DNA from: JACVRW01 sp034664125
GTDB lineage: Bacteria > Actinomycetota > Thermoleophilia > Solirubrobacterales > Thermoleophilaceae
Direction: 5' to 3'
Assembly (NCBI GenBank): GCA_034664125.1
Contig: JAXDIG010000048.1
Location: 1-64,000, forward strand
Length of the DNA: 64,000 nucleotides
In this document: in pieces, positions 1 to 7,721 of the stretch
Position numbering within the stretch: the first letter of the stretch is position 1
Layout: each line of letters opens with the position of its first letter
Translations under genes and position numbers: made by a program
The notes under the pieces: model-generated
What the model saw: the letters and a program-made list of their open reading frames with translations, nothing else
The model's database searches: none
Told to the model about the DNA's origin: nothing

Positions 1-366
1 GGCGTGACCGGCGAGAACCTGCTGCGCCTGCTCGAGTCGCGCTTCGACAACGTGCTCGTCCGCCTCGGCTTCGCCGGCTCCAGGCGCCAGGCGCGCCAGA
101 TGATCCTGCACGGGCACTGGGCGATCAACGGCAGGCGCGTGAACATCCCCTCGTACCAGTTGCGCGAGGACGACGTGATCACGATGCGGCCCAGCGCGCC
201 GGTCGAGCCCGTCGTCCGCGAAGCGACAGAGCTGACCTCCGTCGTGCCGGCCTGGCTCCAGGCCGACCACGACGGCCTGACGGCGAAGGTGCTCCGACTC
301 CCAGAGCGGGCCGAGATCACCACGCCGGTGCAGGAGCAGCTCATCGTCGAGCTTTACTCGAAGTAG
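1..366 (+). CDS. rpsD: 30S ribosomal protein S4, C-terminal part (cut by window edge)
   Basis: S4 is a primary 16S rRNA-binding protein of the small subunit and nucleates 30S assembly. About 121 codons are visible; bacterial S4 is usually around 200 residues, so the N-terminal part lies left of the window and the GTG at position 4 is internal. The S4 RNA-binding domain is clear: DNVLVRLGFAGSRRQARQMI followed by GHWAINGRRVNIPSYQL, which is the alpha-L fold shared by S4 and pseudouridine synthases. The stop at 364-366 is followed at once by the rpoA leader, the usual S4-alpha-L17 order of bacteria. Confidence 0.96.
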   Translation, partial: GVTGENLLRLLESRFDNVLVRLGFAGSRRQARQMILHGHWAINGRRVNIPSYQLREDDVITMRPSAPVEPVVREATELTSVVPAWLQADHDGLTAKVLRLPERAEITTPVQEQLIVELYSK

Positions 367-428
367 TGAACGCGAGCGCCCCCGCCCTACCCGGCTGGGC
401 GCGCCCAACAGCCGAAGGAAGCATCCCC

Positions 429-1403
429 ATGATCGAGTTCCAGACTCCGCAGATATCCGCCGAGAAGGTCCAGGACAACCGTGGAACCTTCACCATCGAG
501 CCGCTTGACCGCGGCTTTGGCTACACGTTCGGCAACTCGCTGCGCCGCGTGCTGCTGTCGTCCCTTGCCGGGGCGGCCGTCACGAGCGTCCGCATCGAGG
601 GCGTCGCGCACGAGTTCTCCACGATCAACGGCGTGAAGGAGGACGTCACCGACATCGTCCTCAACCTCAAGGAGGTCGTCTGCCGCATGCATTCCGATGC
701 GGCCGAGATCGAGGCGCCGCTGGTGGTCGCCGGCCCGGGCGACGTGACCGCCGGTGACATCGACCTGCCCTCGGGCGTCGAGATCCTCAACCCGGAGACC
801 CACATCGCCACCCTCGAGAAGAAGACCAAGCTCGAGATGTACCTGACGATCGGCCACGGCCGCGGCTACTCCCCGGCGGAGGACAACAAGTCGCCGGACC
901 AGCCGATCGGCGTGATCCCGATCGACTCGATCTTCTCGCCGGTCAAGCGCGTGGCCTACTCCGTGGACGCCGCCCGTGTCGGCCAGAAGACCGACTACGA
1001 CAAGCTCACCATCGACATCGAAACCGACGGCTCGCTCGACCCGCAGACGGCGTTGCGCGAGGCCGCCGAGATCCTCATCAAGTACCTGGCGATCTTCACC
1101 GACGCCGACCGCGTCGAGGCGCTGCGCGATCAGGGCGCGGCCCTGGTCGCCGGGGCCGAGGGCCTCGGCTCCGACGGCGCCGGCGCACCCGGTGCGGGTG
1201 GGATGGACGACATCCTGATCGAGGAGCTCGAGCTGGGCGTGCGCTCGTACAACTGCCTGAAGCGCGCGGGCATCCAGACCGTCGGCGATCTGGTCCAGAA
1301 GTCGGAATCCGAGCTGGCGGCGATCCCGAACTTCGGTCGCAAGTCGATCGAGGAGGTCAAGGAAACCCTCGAGGCGCGCGGCCTGGCGCTGCGCTCCGGG
1401 TAG
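429..1403 (+). CDS. rpoA: DNA-directed RNA polymerase subunit alpha
   Basis: Alpha dimerises to start core RNA polymerase assembly, and its C-terminal domain contacts UP elements and activators. The protein has 324 residues, normal for the family. The N-terminal domain shows GFGYTFGNSLRRVLLSSLAG, the conserved dimerisation and beta-contact segment; the C-terminal domain shows ELELGVRSYNCLKRAGI and NFGRKSIEEVKETL. An in-frame GTG at 366 would add 21 residues with no family counterpart. The ATG at 429 begins with the usual MIEFQ-type N-terminus and has a GAAGGA Shine-Dalgarno at 414-419. It sits between rpsD and rplQ, 12 bp before rplQ. Confidence 0.97.
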   Translation: MIEFQTPQISAEKVQDNRGTFTIEPLDRGFGYTFGNSLRRVLLSSLAGAAVTSVRIEGVAHEFSTINGVKEDVTDIVLNLKEVVCRMHSDAAEIEAPLVVAGPGDVTAGDIDLPSGVEILNPETHIATLEKKTKLEMYLTIGHGRGYSPAEDNKSPDQPIGVIPIDSIFSPVKRVAYSVDAARVGQKTDYDKLTIDIETDGSLDPQTALREAAEILIKYLAIFTDADRVEALRDQGAALVAGAEGLGSDGAGAPGAGGMDDILIEELELGVRSYNCLKRAGIQTVGDLVQKSESELAAIPNFGRKSIEEVKETLEARGLALRSG

Positions 1404-1415
1404 GCTCTTCGGGCC

Positions 1416-1769
1416 ATGCGCCACCGCAAGCAGAAGGGCAAGCTGTCGCGCGACCCGGCGCACCGCAAGGCGCTGTTCATGAACCTCTGCCGTGAGGTGA
1501 TCGACCACGAGCGCATCCAGACGACCGAGGCCAAGGCCAAGGCCGTCAAGCCGGAGCTGGAGCGGCTGATCACCCTCGCCAAGAAGGGTGACGGCCACTC
1601 CCGCCGCCTGGCGATGGCCCGGCTCGGGCAGGACAAGTTCGTCGTCTACAAGCTGTTCGAGGAGATCGCCCCCCGCTACGCGGAGCGCGAGGGCGGCTAC
1701 GCCCGCATCCTCAAGCTGGGCCCACGCCGCTCGGACTCCACCGAGATGGTGTTTCTCGAGCTGGTCTAG
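1416..1769 (+). CDS. rplQ: 50S ribosomal protein L17
   Basis: L17 is a large-subunit protein near the peptide exit tunnel. It has 117 residues and starts MRHRKQKGKLSRDPAHRKAL, the family signature, with TTEAKAKAVKPELERLITLA and a C-terminal GGYARILKLGPRRSDS. It lies 12 bp after rpoA and is very likely cotranscribed with it. The last four bases overlap the stop of a convergent gene. In many actinobacteria truA follows rplQ directly; here truA lies about 9 kb away. Confidence 0.97.
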   Translation: MRHRKQKGKLSRDPAHRKALFMNLCREVIDHERIQTTEAKAKAVKPELERLITLAKKGDGHSRRLAMARLGQDKFVVYKLFEEIAPRYAEREGGYARILKLGPRRSDSTEMVFLELV

Positions 1770-2347
1770 CCCGCGGCGAACTCGCGCAGCCGCTCGCGGC
1801 CGTCGCCTATCAGCGGCGTGCCGTGCGCGAGCAGCAGGTGCTCGAAGTCCAGCCCGCCGGCCAGCCGGGCCACGCCTTCGCGGATGCCGCGCCGCTCGGC
1901 CTCGGGGTCGCCCATGTACTGCTCGGGCACGAAGTCCAGCCCGCCGCGATCGTTGACGACCGTGTCCGCGATCGCGAGCGCCCGCAGGGAGGGGATGTGG
2001 AGCGCGCCGTCGTCCGGCCATAGCTCGGTGACCTGGTGGGCCGTGATCGCCCCGCCGGCGATCGGCTCGCCGAAGTCGTAGGGCTCGATCGGGTCGTCGT
2101 CCGCGAACTCGTGCAAGCCGGCGCGCGGGACGCGCACCACCGCCCCGAAGCGCTCTCGCGCCTCGAATGCGCCGCGCCGGTGGTGGCGGTTGGAGAGCAC
2201 GATCTCGTCGACGTCCTCGACCTCGTCCGGGACGGCGATCGGGTCGAGCAGCACCCGCAGCCCGGGCAGCCAGTAGGAGCTGACCTCGATCCCCAAATTC
2301 GGGTGGACAGCGGTCCAATGACGGATTTCCGGTGTTAGCTCCTCCAT
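1766..2347 (-). CDS. MBL-fold metallohydrolase-like protein
   Basis: 193-residue protein resembling short members of the metallo-beta-lactamase superfamily. A beta-hairpin core and the segment VDEIVLSNRHHRRGA sit where the HxHxDH metal motif normally lies, and the C-terminal HLLLAHGTPLIGDG matches the last conserved MBL strand. The first metal motif is degenerate (NRHHRRG), so hydrolase activity is uncertain and a non-catalytic role is possible. The start is the ATG at 2345-2347. A TAGGGT -10-like hexamer lies 8 nt upstream with no Shine-Dalgarno, suggesting a leaderless transcript. It is divergent from the riboswitch-controlled gene at 2560 and convergent with rplQ. Confidence 0.7.
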   Translation of the reverse strand: MEELTPEIRHWTAVHPNLGIEVSSYWLPGLRVLLDPIAVPDEVEDVDEIVLSNRHHRRGAFEARERFGAVVRVPRAGLHEFADDDPIEPYDFGEPIAGGAITAHQVTELWPDDGALHIPSLRALAIADTVVNDRGGLDFVPEQYMGDPEAERRGIREGVARLAGGLDFEHLLLAHGTPLIGDGRERLREFAAG

Positions 2348-2355
2348 AGGGCGCG

Positions 2356-2361
2356 ACCCTA
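2356..2361 (-). promoter_or_regulatory. -10-like TAGGGT for the MBL-like gene
   Basis: On the minus strand TAGGGT ends 8 nt before the ATG at 2347. This is the spacing expected if transcription starts at the A of the start codon. I see no Shine-Dalgarno. The -35 is not convincing. Confidence 0.4.
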
Positions 2362-2371
2362 CTGCAAGAAA

Positions 2372-2388
2372 TCCTGCAGCGTGCAGGA
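2372..2388. promoter_or_regulatory. Perfect 7-bp dyad in a divergent promoter region
   Basis: TCCTGCA (2372-2378) and TGCAGGA (2382-2388) form a perfect inverted repeat around GCG. It is followed by ACTTTT on the plus strand and lies between the MBL-like gene and the c-di-AMP riboswitch. It could be a repressor operator or a small hairpin; the sequence alone does not decide. Confidence 0.4.
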
Positions 2389-2405
2389 CTTTTGGCTGAT
2401 AGAAA

Positions 2406-2553
2406 GACGCCCTTCGTACGCCGAGTCGCCGCGGCCCATGGTCCGGCGAGCGGGGGAACCAATGCGGCCCACGGGCCGCGGGGGCGAATCGCCCGGGCCG
2501 GGTGCCCGGGAGTAGCGCACAGCGCGAGCCCGTCAGCTCACCTCGCAGGCGTC
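2406..2553 (+). ncRNA. c-di-AMP riboswitch (ydaO-yuaA type)
   Basis: The leader carries the conserved blocks of the ydaO riboswitch in order: CCGAGTC near 2421, GAGCGGGGGAACCAA at 2448-2462, GGGGCGAATCG near 2481, and CGAGCCCGTCAGCTCACCTC ending near 2544. The ends close perfectly: GACGCC at 2406-2411 pairs with GGCGTC at 2548-2553 (P1). This aptamer binds cyclic di-AMP and in actinobacteria typically precedes cell-wall hydrolase genes. The downstream gene here encodes a peptidoglycan-binding hydrolase-like protein. P1 ends 6 nt before its ATG, so ligand binding could directly hide the ribosome-binding region. Confidence 0.9.
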
Positions 2554-2559
2554 AACCAC

Positions 2560-3531
2560 ATGCCGCAAGCCCACAAGCAACCCAAGCCGATGCAGGCCGC
2601 CTGGATGGCGGCCGTGCTGGGCCTCGCCCTGGCAGCGATGCTCGCCGCGATCTGCGTGTTTGCCGCGACCGAGGCGAGCGCCAAGCGGACCGGCGTACGT
2701 GCCCACGCTGCGCAGTCGAAGGACGACGTCCGCCAGCTGCAGCAGGCGCTCGGCGTCCCTGCCGACGGTGTCTTCGGCCCGCAGACCAAGCGGGCGGTGA
2801 AGCGCTACCAGCGCCGGCACGGGCTGGCAGTCGACGGCGTCGTCGGCCCGCAGACGCGCCAGGCGCTCGGCCTCGGCTCCGGGCCGGTGCTCAAGCGCAA
2901 GGGCCCGCGCGCGCACGGTCGCGGCCGCGCGGCGCGCCGCGGCAAGGGAACACACAGACGCGTCGGGGGCGTGCGCGCCCTGCAGCATGCGCTCGGGCTA
3001 CCCGCCGACGGCGTCTTCGGCCCGCAGACGGAGGCGGCCGTGAAGCGCTTCCAGACCAGCCACGGGCTCACCCCCGACGGCGTGGTGGGCCCGATGACGC
3101 GCCGTGCGCTCGGGCTGGGGCCCGGGCGGGCGCTCAAGCGCCGAGGCGGCGGGTCAGGCGGACGCCGCGGCGGCAGCGGGGCGGTGTGGCGCCTGATCGC
3201 AGCCGCGAACCGGATCGCCAGGAAGCCCTACCGCTATGGCGGCGGGCACGGAACCTTCAAGGACGTCGGGTACGACTGCTCGGGCTCGATCTCCTACGCC
3301 CTGCACGGCGCTGGCCTGCTGCGTTCCCCGCTCGACTCGACCGGGTTCATGAGTTACGGCGCGCGCGGACGCGGACGGCACATCACCATCTACGCCAACG
3401 CAGGGCATGCCTACATGGTCGTCGACGGTCGCCGCTTCGACACCAGCGCGATCGGCGAAACCGGCTCGCGCTGGACCTCCACGCACCGCTCGACGCAGGG
3501 CTACGTGGTGCGGCATCCTCCTGGTCTCTGA
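2560..3531 (+). CDS. Secreted peptidoglycan-binding protein with NlpC/P60-like C-terminal domain
   Basis: 323 residues: a signal/anchor segment at about 12-36; two PGB_1 peptidoglycan-binding domains at about 55-105 and 138-190, each with a ...PADGVFGPQT... repeat; a basic Gly/Arg linker; and a C-terminal domain with GYDCSGSISYALHGAGLL (Cys240) and AGHAYMVV (His283) matching the Cys/His pair of NlpC/P60-type cell-wall hydrolases. The ATG at 2560 is chosen because upstream in-frame ATGs fall inside the riboswitch. It is probably a wall hydrolase controlled by c-di-AMP, the second messenger linked to osmotic and wall homeostasis. The methyltransferase gene follows with no gap. Confidence 0.85.
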   Translation: MPQAHKQPKPMQAAWMAAVLGLALAAMLAAICVFAATEASAKRTGVRAHAAQSKDDVRQLQQALGVPADGVFGPQTKRAVKRYQRRHGLAVDGVVGPQTRQALGLGSGPVLKRKGPRAHGRGRAARRGKGTHRRVGGVRALQHALGLPADGVFGPQTEAAVKRFQTSHGLTPDGVVGPMTRRALGLGPGRALKRRGGGSGGRRGGSGAVWRLIAAANRIARKPYRYGGGHGTFKDVGYDCSGSISYALHGAGLLRSPLDSTGFMSYGARGRGRHITIYANAGHAYMVVDGRRFDTSAIGETGSRWTSTHRSTQGYVVRHPPGL

Positions 3532-4280
3532 CCGACCAGCGCTACGACACGCTCGGGGTCGGCTACGTCGATGTCCGCCAGGAGGACCCGCGCCTGGCCG
3601 CGCGCATCCGCGCGGCGCTCGGTGACGCCCGCACGGTGCTGAACGTCGGCGCCGGCACCGGCTCGTACGAGCCGGCGGACCTCGAGGTCACGGCGGTCGA
3701 GCCTTCGGCGGTCATGCGCGCCCAGCGGCCGGCCGGCGCCGCGCCCGTCGTCGACGCCGGCGCGGAAGCGCTGCCGTTCGCGGACGACTCGTTCGACGCC
3801 GCGATGGCGATCCTCTCTGATCACCACTGGGAAGACCATGCCCGCGGCCTGGCGGAGCTGCGGCGCGTGGCTCGCCGCCGCGTTGTCTTGTTCAACTGGG
3901 AGCCGCGCAGCCTGGCGGACTCGTGGCTGGTGCGCGACTACCTCCCCGGCTTTGCCCGTCTGGTGCCCCCGGGCTACGCGCTCGAGCAAACCCTCGCGGC
4001 GCTGGGCGGGGGCCGCATCGAGCCGGTTCCGATCCCATGTGACTGCCGCGACGGCTTCATGCACGCATACTGGCGCCGCCCGCGCGCCTACCTCGACCCA
4101 CGCGTGCGGGCGGGGATCTCGGTGTTCCGCCTGCTCGACCCGGACGAGGTCAAGGAGGCGACCGAGCGGCTCGCGGCCGACCTCGACAGCGGCCAGTGGG
4201 AACGCCGCAACGGCGCGCTGCTCGAGCTCGAGGAGCTGGACCTGGGCTACCGGCTGCTGGTGGCGGAGCTTGCGACCTGA
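3528..4280 (+). CDS. Class I SAM-dependent methyltransferase (apparent CTG start)
   Basis: Motif I is VLNVGAGTGSYEP, followed by VTAVEPSAVM (the acidic/strand-2 region) and ALPFADDSFDAAMAI, typical of the UbiE/type 11 methyltransferase fold. The substrate is not recognisable. The conserved start TDQRYDTLGVGY lies directly after the preceding TGA, and no in-frame ATG, GTG or TTG precedes it after the last plausible coding boundary. The best start is a CTG at 3528-3530 overlapping that TGA. A GTG at 3636 would delete the N-terminal helix. The 3' end overlaps the convergent glycoside hydrolase by 34 bp. Confidence 0.75.
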   Translation: MTDQRYDTLGVGYVDVRQEDPRLAARIRAALGDARTVLNVGAGTGSYEPADLEVTAVEPSAVMRAQRPAGAAPVVDAGAEALPFADDSFDAAMAILSDHHWEDHARGLAELRRVARRRVVLFNWEPRSLADSWLVRDYLPGFARLVPPGYALEQTLAALGGGRIEPVPIPCDCRDGFMHAYWRRPRAYLDPRVRAGISVFRLLDPDEVKEATERLAADLDSGQWERRNGALLELEELDLGYRLLVAELAT

Positions 4281-5716
4281 ACCTGGGCGCTCAGGGGCTG
4301 GTAGGCGTCGGAACCGGGATACCGCGCCTCCAGCGTTCCGGAGCGCAGGTCGCGCCCGTCGAAGCGCGCCCAGAAGTAGCCCTCCTTGACCAAGACCGGC
4401 ACGGACTTGGGCGGCGCGCCGCGCCTCGGCAGCAGCACAGTGATGATGGCGTTCGGCCAGGCCGTGCCCGGCAGCGTCAGCCTGCCCGTCACGGTGATCC
4501 GGCCGACGGTGCGCCGCTTCAGGGCGAGGCGCTTCGCGCGCTTGCGGGCCCGCCGCTTCGCCGCCTCGCGCTTCGAGGCAGGCCGTTTCGAGGCACCGGC
4601 CCGGGCGCTGGCGCGGGCGCGGGCCACCGGCACGCGCGCCTCGCGGATCCGTGAGCTGAGCGTCAGCTGTGGGCGGAGCTTGACGGTTGCCCCGGCGACC
4701 ACCTCGCGCAGCGCGTCGTGGGACGGCTTGCGGGACAGGTCGGTATGCACCAGGCCGAAGTTGCATTCCGGGTCGGACTGCAAGTGGGTGCAGCTGTCGC
4801 GGTACTCGTACCAGGTGAGGTTCTCGATCCAGTCGTAGCGCGTGGCGAGCGCGAACGCCGTCCGCAGGCGGTCGGCCTGCTGCTGCTCGGTGAGCGCGGG
4901 CGCGTAGCCGTTCGCGACGGGCACGGTGGGGGCGCCGTACTCGGTCAGCCAGAGCGGCAGGTCGGGCCTGCCGAGCTCCGCCAGCCGCTCGTGGAGCGCT
5001 TCCAGCTGCATCATCCAGGAGCGCGGATCGTCGGGCTCCAAGACGCTGTACGGGTGCACGCCGAGCCCGTCGATCAGGCCAAGCCCGCCGCGCATCGCCA
5101 CCTCGTTCACCCACGGGACGATGTCGATGTCCCCACCGGGTGCGAGCCCGCCGGAGATGAGCTTGGCCCTCGAGCCCACGCTGTCGCGCGCGCGGCGCGC
5201 GGCGCGCAGGAACTCCACGAACGCCGCGGGGTCGGGACGCGGCTTCGCGAAGCGCTCGAAGTTGGGCTCGTTCCACAGCTCCCAGGCCTGGATCTGCGGG
5301 TAGCGGCGCAGCGCGGCCGCGAAGAAGTCCTCGAACGGCCGCGAGTAGGGGAACGCCCAGAGCTCGCCCGAGTCGCTGGCCCAGCGCGGGGTGAAGCCGA
5401 TGATCGGGATCAGCTGCAAGCCGTGCCGGTTCGCCGCCTGCACGATCGGATCGATCCCGCCCCAGTCCCCGCGCCCGTTGCGCAGCGTCGGCCCGTGAGG
5501 CTCGACCCAGCTCCACGGCATGTCCACGCGCACCCACCGCACTCCGGTGGCCGCCACCCCGGCAAACACGCGGTCGCGCGTTTCGTGGTTCTGGAGCTGC
5601 CACGGATGCAGCGCCACGCCGGCGATGTCGCGGGCGGGCAGGGCATGCGCGGCGGGTGCCGCCGTGAGGGCGAGCAGGATCACGGCGGCGGTGGAAGTCA
5701 GCAGGCGGCGCAGCAC
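4247..5716 (-). CDS. Secreted clan-A glycoside hydrolase (GH5/GH39-like)
   Basis: 489 residues. Residues 1-27 are a signal peptide ending ...APAAHALP. A TIM-barrel follows, with the acid/base AWELWNEPNF (Glu150) and the nucleophile LPLWLTEYGAP (Glu259), the paired glutamates of clan GH-A retaining hydrolases. A strongly basic Arg/Lys/Ala linker spans about 345-400, and an Ig-like beta domain is predicted at the C-terminus (VTGRLTLPGTAWPNAIITV). The protein is likely exported and acts on a beta-glycan; the exact family and sugar are not decidable here. The start is GTG at 5714-5716. Confidence 0.85.
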   Translation of the reverse strand: MLRRLLTSTAAVILLALTAAPAAHALPARDIAGVALHPWQLQNHETRDRVFAGVAATGVRWVRVDMPWSWVEPHGPTLRNGRGDWGGIDPIVQAANRHGLQLIPIIGFTPRWASDSGELWAFPYSRPFEDFFAAALRRYPQIQAWELWNEPNFERFAKPRPDPAAFVEFLRAARRARDSVGSRAKLISGGLAPGGDIDIVPWVNEVAMRGGLGLIDGLGVHPYSVLEPDDPRSWMMQLEALHERLAELGRPDLPLWLTEYGAPTVPVANGYAPALTEQQQADRLRTAFALATRYDWIENLTWYEYRDSCTHLQSDPECNFGLVHTDLSRKPSHDALREVVAGATVKLRPQLTLSSRIREARVPVARARASARAGASKRPASKREAAKRRARKRAKRLALKRRTVGRITVTGRLTLPGTAWPNAIITVLLPRRGAPPKSVPVLVKEGYFWARFDGRDLRSGTLEARYPGSDAYQPLSAQVQVASSATSSR

Positions 5717-5790
5717 TATCTACTTGTGGATCGGCATGGGGTCCCGCGGGCTTGATCAAACGGGCTCTCCCCTCAATTCCGACCGGGTTT

Positions 5791-5828
5791 ATGGGCTTTG
5801 TGGTACGGTCCGCGGCCGTAAAGCCCAT
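5791..5828 (+). promoter_or_regulatory. Extended hairpin before the sulfate transporter operon
   Basis: ATGGGCTTT (5791-5799) and AAAGCCCAT (5820-5828) are perfect 9-nt inverted arms. Inside them ACGG and CCGT add four more pairs across a 5-nt one-sided bulge, closing on a 7-nt loop. The right arm ends just before the AAGGTGGA ribosome-binding site (5833-5840) of cysP. It could be an operator for the local Rrf2 regulator or a leader RNA structure. A TACGGT -10-like hexamer lies inside (5804-5809). Confidence 0.5.
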
Positions 5829-5842
5829 TGACAAGGTGGACA

Positions 5843-6880
5843 ATGAACCGGATCTGGACTCGCACACTCAGGTCGCTGGCCTCCGTGGCTGCGCTGCTCG
5901 CTATGGCACTGCTGGCCGCGTGTGGCGGCGTCTCGGAGAGCTCGGGGGGCTCGTCCGGCGGTGACTCGACCAAGCTGACCCTGGTCGCCTACTCGACCCC
6001 CGAGGAGGCCTACAAGGAGCTGATCCCGGCCTTCGACAAGACCACTGCCGGGAAGGGCGTGAGCTTCGACCAGTCCTACGCCGCCTCCGGCGAGCAGTCG
6101 CGCGCGGTAGAGGGCGGACTGCCCGCCGACGTCGTGGAGTTCTCGCTCGAGCCGGACATGACCCGGCTGGTGGACGCCGGCCTCGTCGACGAGAACTGGA
6201 ACCAGAACGAGCACGACGGCTTTGTCACCGACTCGGTCGTGGTGCTCATGGTCCGTAAGGGCAATCCGAAGAACATCAAGACCTGGGCGGACCTGATCAA
6301 GGACGACGTCGAGGTGCTCGTACCCAACCCGTTCACGTCGGGCGGCGCCAAATGGGACATCATGGCCGCCTACGGCGCTCAGCTCGAGCAGGGCAAGTCC
6401 GAGGACCAGGCGAAGGACTACCTCAGCAAGCTGTTCGATCACGTGCCGGTGCTCGACAAGAGCGCGCGCGAGTCCCTCCAGACGTTCTCGAGCGGCAAGG
6501 GGGACGTCCTGGTCGGCTACGAGAACGAGGCGATCCTCGCCCAGCAGCAGGGCGAGGACATCGACTACGTCGTGCCGGACGAGACGCTCCTGATCGAGAA
6601 CCCGATCGCGGTCGTCAACGAAACCAAGGAGCCGGAGAAGTCGAAGGCGTTCGTCGACTTCCTGTACACGCCCGAGGCCCAGAAGATCTTCGCGGGCAAG
6701 GGCTATAGGCCCGTCGTGGCAGGGGTGGCAGGCGCGCACGAGTTCCCGACTCCGGCGAAGCTGTTCGAGATCGGCAAGTTCGGAGGCTGGGGCAAGGTGA
6801 ACGACACCTTCTTCGAGCCGGAGAAGGGCGTGATCGCCGAGATATTCAAGTCACAGGGGAAGACCACTGCCTCCGGTTAG
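5843..6880 (+). CDS. cysP: Sulfate/thiosulfate ABC transporter substrate-binding lipoprotein
   Basis: 345 residues with a lipoprotein signal ending LLAAC and a Gly/Ser spacer. The periplasmic-binding-protein body shows LVAYSTPEEAYKELIPAF, FDQSYAASGEQSRAVEGGL and PADVVEFSLEPDMTRLV, characteristic of the sulfate-binding (Sbp/CysP) family. GGAKWDIMAAYG and GYENEAILA are further family blocks. The ATG at 5843 is preferred over upstream TTG and ATG options because AAGGTGGA precedes it. It is the first gene of a four-gene operon ending in cysA. Sulfate versus thiosulfate specificity cannot be read from sequence. Confidence 0.9.
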   Translation: MNRIWTRTLRSLASVAALLAMALLAACGGVSESSGGSSGGDSTKLTLVAYSTPEEAYKELIPAFDKTTAGKGVSFDQSYAASGEQSRAVEGGLPADVVEFSLEPDMTRLVDAGLVDENWNQNEHDGFVTDSVVVLMVRKGNPKNIKTWADLIKDDVEVLVPNPFTSGGAKWDIMAAYGAQLEQGKSEDQAKDYLSKLFDHVPVLDKSARESLQTFSSGKGDVLVGYENEAILAQQQGEDIDYVVPDETLLIENPIAVVNETKEPEKSKAFVDFLYTPEAQKIFAGKGYRPVVAGVAGAHEFPTPAKLFEIGKFGGWGKVNDTFFEPEKGVIAEIFKSQGKTTASG

Positions 6881-6923
6881 CGAAGCAGCCGCCGCACCCC
6901 CTCCCGCGACGCCGGCGGGCCGC

Positions 6924-7721
6924 GTGTCGAGGGCGTTCCCGATCTCGGGCGACGTCCTCGGCCGCGGTGTCGCCATGTCCTACCTGAGCATCGTCGCGCT
7001 GATCCCGCTGGCGGCGGTGGTCCTGAAGTCGGTGGACGGCGGGGCGGACACGTTCTGGAGCGCCGTCACCACGGAGCAGGCGGTGGCGGCGTTGAAGGTC
7101 ACGCTGATCGCCTCCCTGATCGTCGTGCTGGTGAACGCGGTCTTGGGCACGCTGATCGCGTGGGTGCTGGTGCGCGACGAGTTCCCCGGGAAGAGCATCG
7201 TCAACTCGCTGATCGACCTGCCGTTCGCGCTGCCCACGATCGTTGCGGGGCTCACGCTGCTGCTCTTCTACGGGCCCGAGAGCCCGGTGGGGGTCAACGT
7301 CGCGTTCACCAGGGCGTCGATCGTCCTTGCGCTGCTGTTCGTGACGCTCCCGTTCGTGGTGCGGGCGGTCCAGCCGGTGTTGCTCGAGCTGGACACGGAG
7401 ATGGAGCAGGCCGCCGAGTCGCTCGGGGCGAGCAAGGGGACGGTGTTCAGGCGCATCGTGCTGCCCAACCTGACGCCCGCGATCATCGCCGGGGCCGGGC
7501 TCGCGTTCGCGAGGGCGATCGGCGAGTTCGGCTCGCTCGTCCTGATCACCGGGAACATCCCCTTCAAGACCCAGGCCGCCTCGGTGTTCATCTACGCCCA
7601 GGTAGAGAGCGACAACCCGATCGGCGCCGCCGCGGTATCGGTCGTCCTGCTGCTGGCCGCTCTGGTGGTGCTGCTGATCTTCGGGTGGTTCTCGAAGCGG
7701 GCGCTGCGGCATGAAGAGTAA
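6924..7721 (+). CDS. cysT: Sulfate ABC transporter permease CysT
   Basis: 265 residues, about six membrane helices, with the inner-membrane permease signature EQAAESLGASKGTVFRRIVL (EAA loop that docks on the ATPase) and FARAIGEFGSLVLITGNIPF, diagnostic of the CysT/CysU family. The start is GTG at 6924, 43 bp after cysP; no other start exists upstream before an in-frame stop, and ATG 6975 would cut into the first helix. It overlaps cysW by 11 bp, consistent with translational coupling. It pairs with CysW as a heterodimeric pore. Confidence 0.92.
   Translation: MSRAFPISGDVLGRGVAMSYLSIVALIPLAAVVLKSVDGGADTFWSAVTTEQAVAALKVTLIASLIVVLVNAVLGTLIAWVLVRDEFPGKSIVNSLIDLPFALPTIVAGLTLLLFYGPESPVGVNVAFTRASIVLALLFVTLPFVVRAVQPVLLELDTEMEQAAESLGASKGTVFRRIVLPNLTPAIIAGAGLAFARAIGEFGSLVLITGNIPFKTQAASVFIYAQVESDNPIGAAAVSVVLLLAALVVLLIFGWFSKRALRHEE

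Noticed and set aside
1401..1406. TAGGCT before rplQ as a -10 box
   Set aside because: The TAG is the rpoA stop and rplQ is in the rpoA operon. TAGACT before the SCP2 gene (34257) and TAGATT before the aldehyde dehydrogenase (30739) were excluded for the same reason.
387..2462. A 691-residue reading frame on the minus strand across rpoA and rplQ
   Set aside because: It is the antisense of conserved genes in a very GC-rich sequence and has no family match; low-complexity Arg/Ala/Leu composition. The same applies to other long antisense frames, e.g. 19392-21260 and 40905-42794.
5828..5833. TTGACA as a -35 box before cysP
   Set aside because: A -10 would fall inside the cysP signal peptide and the Shine-Dalgarno directly follows, so the match is chance.
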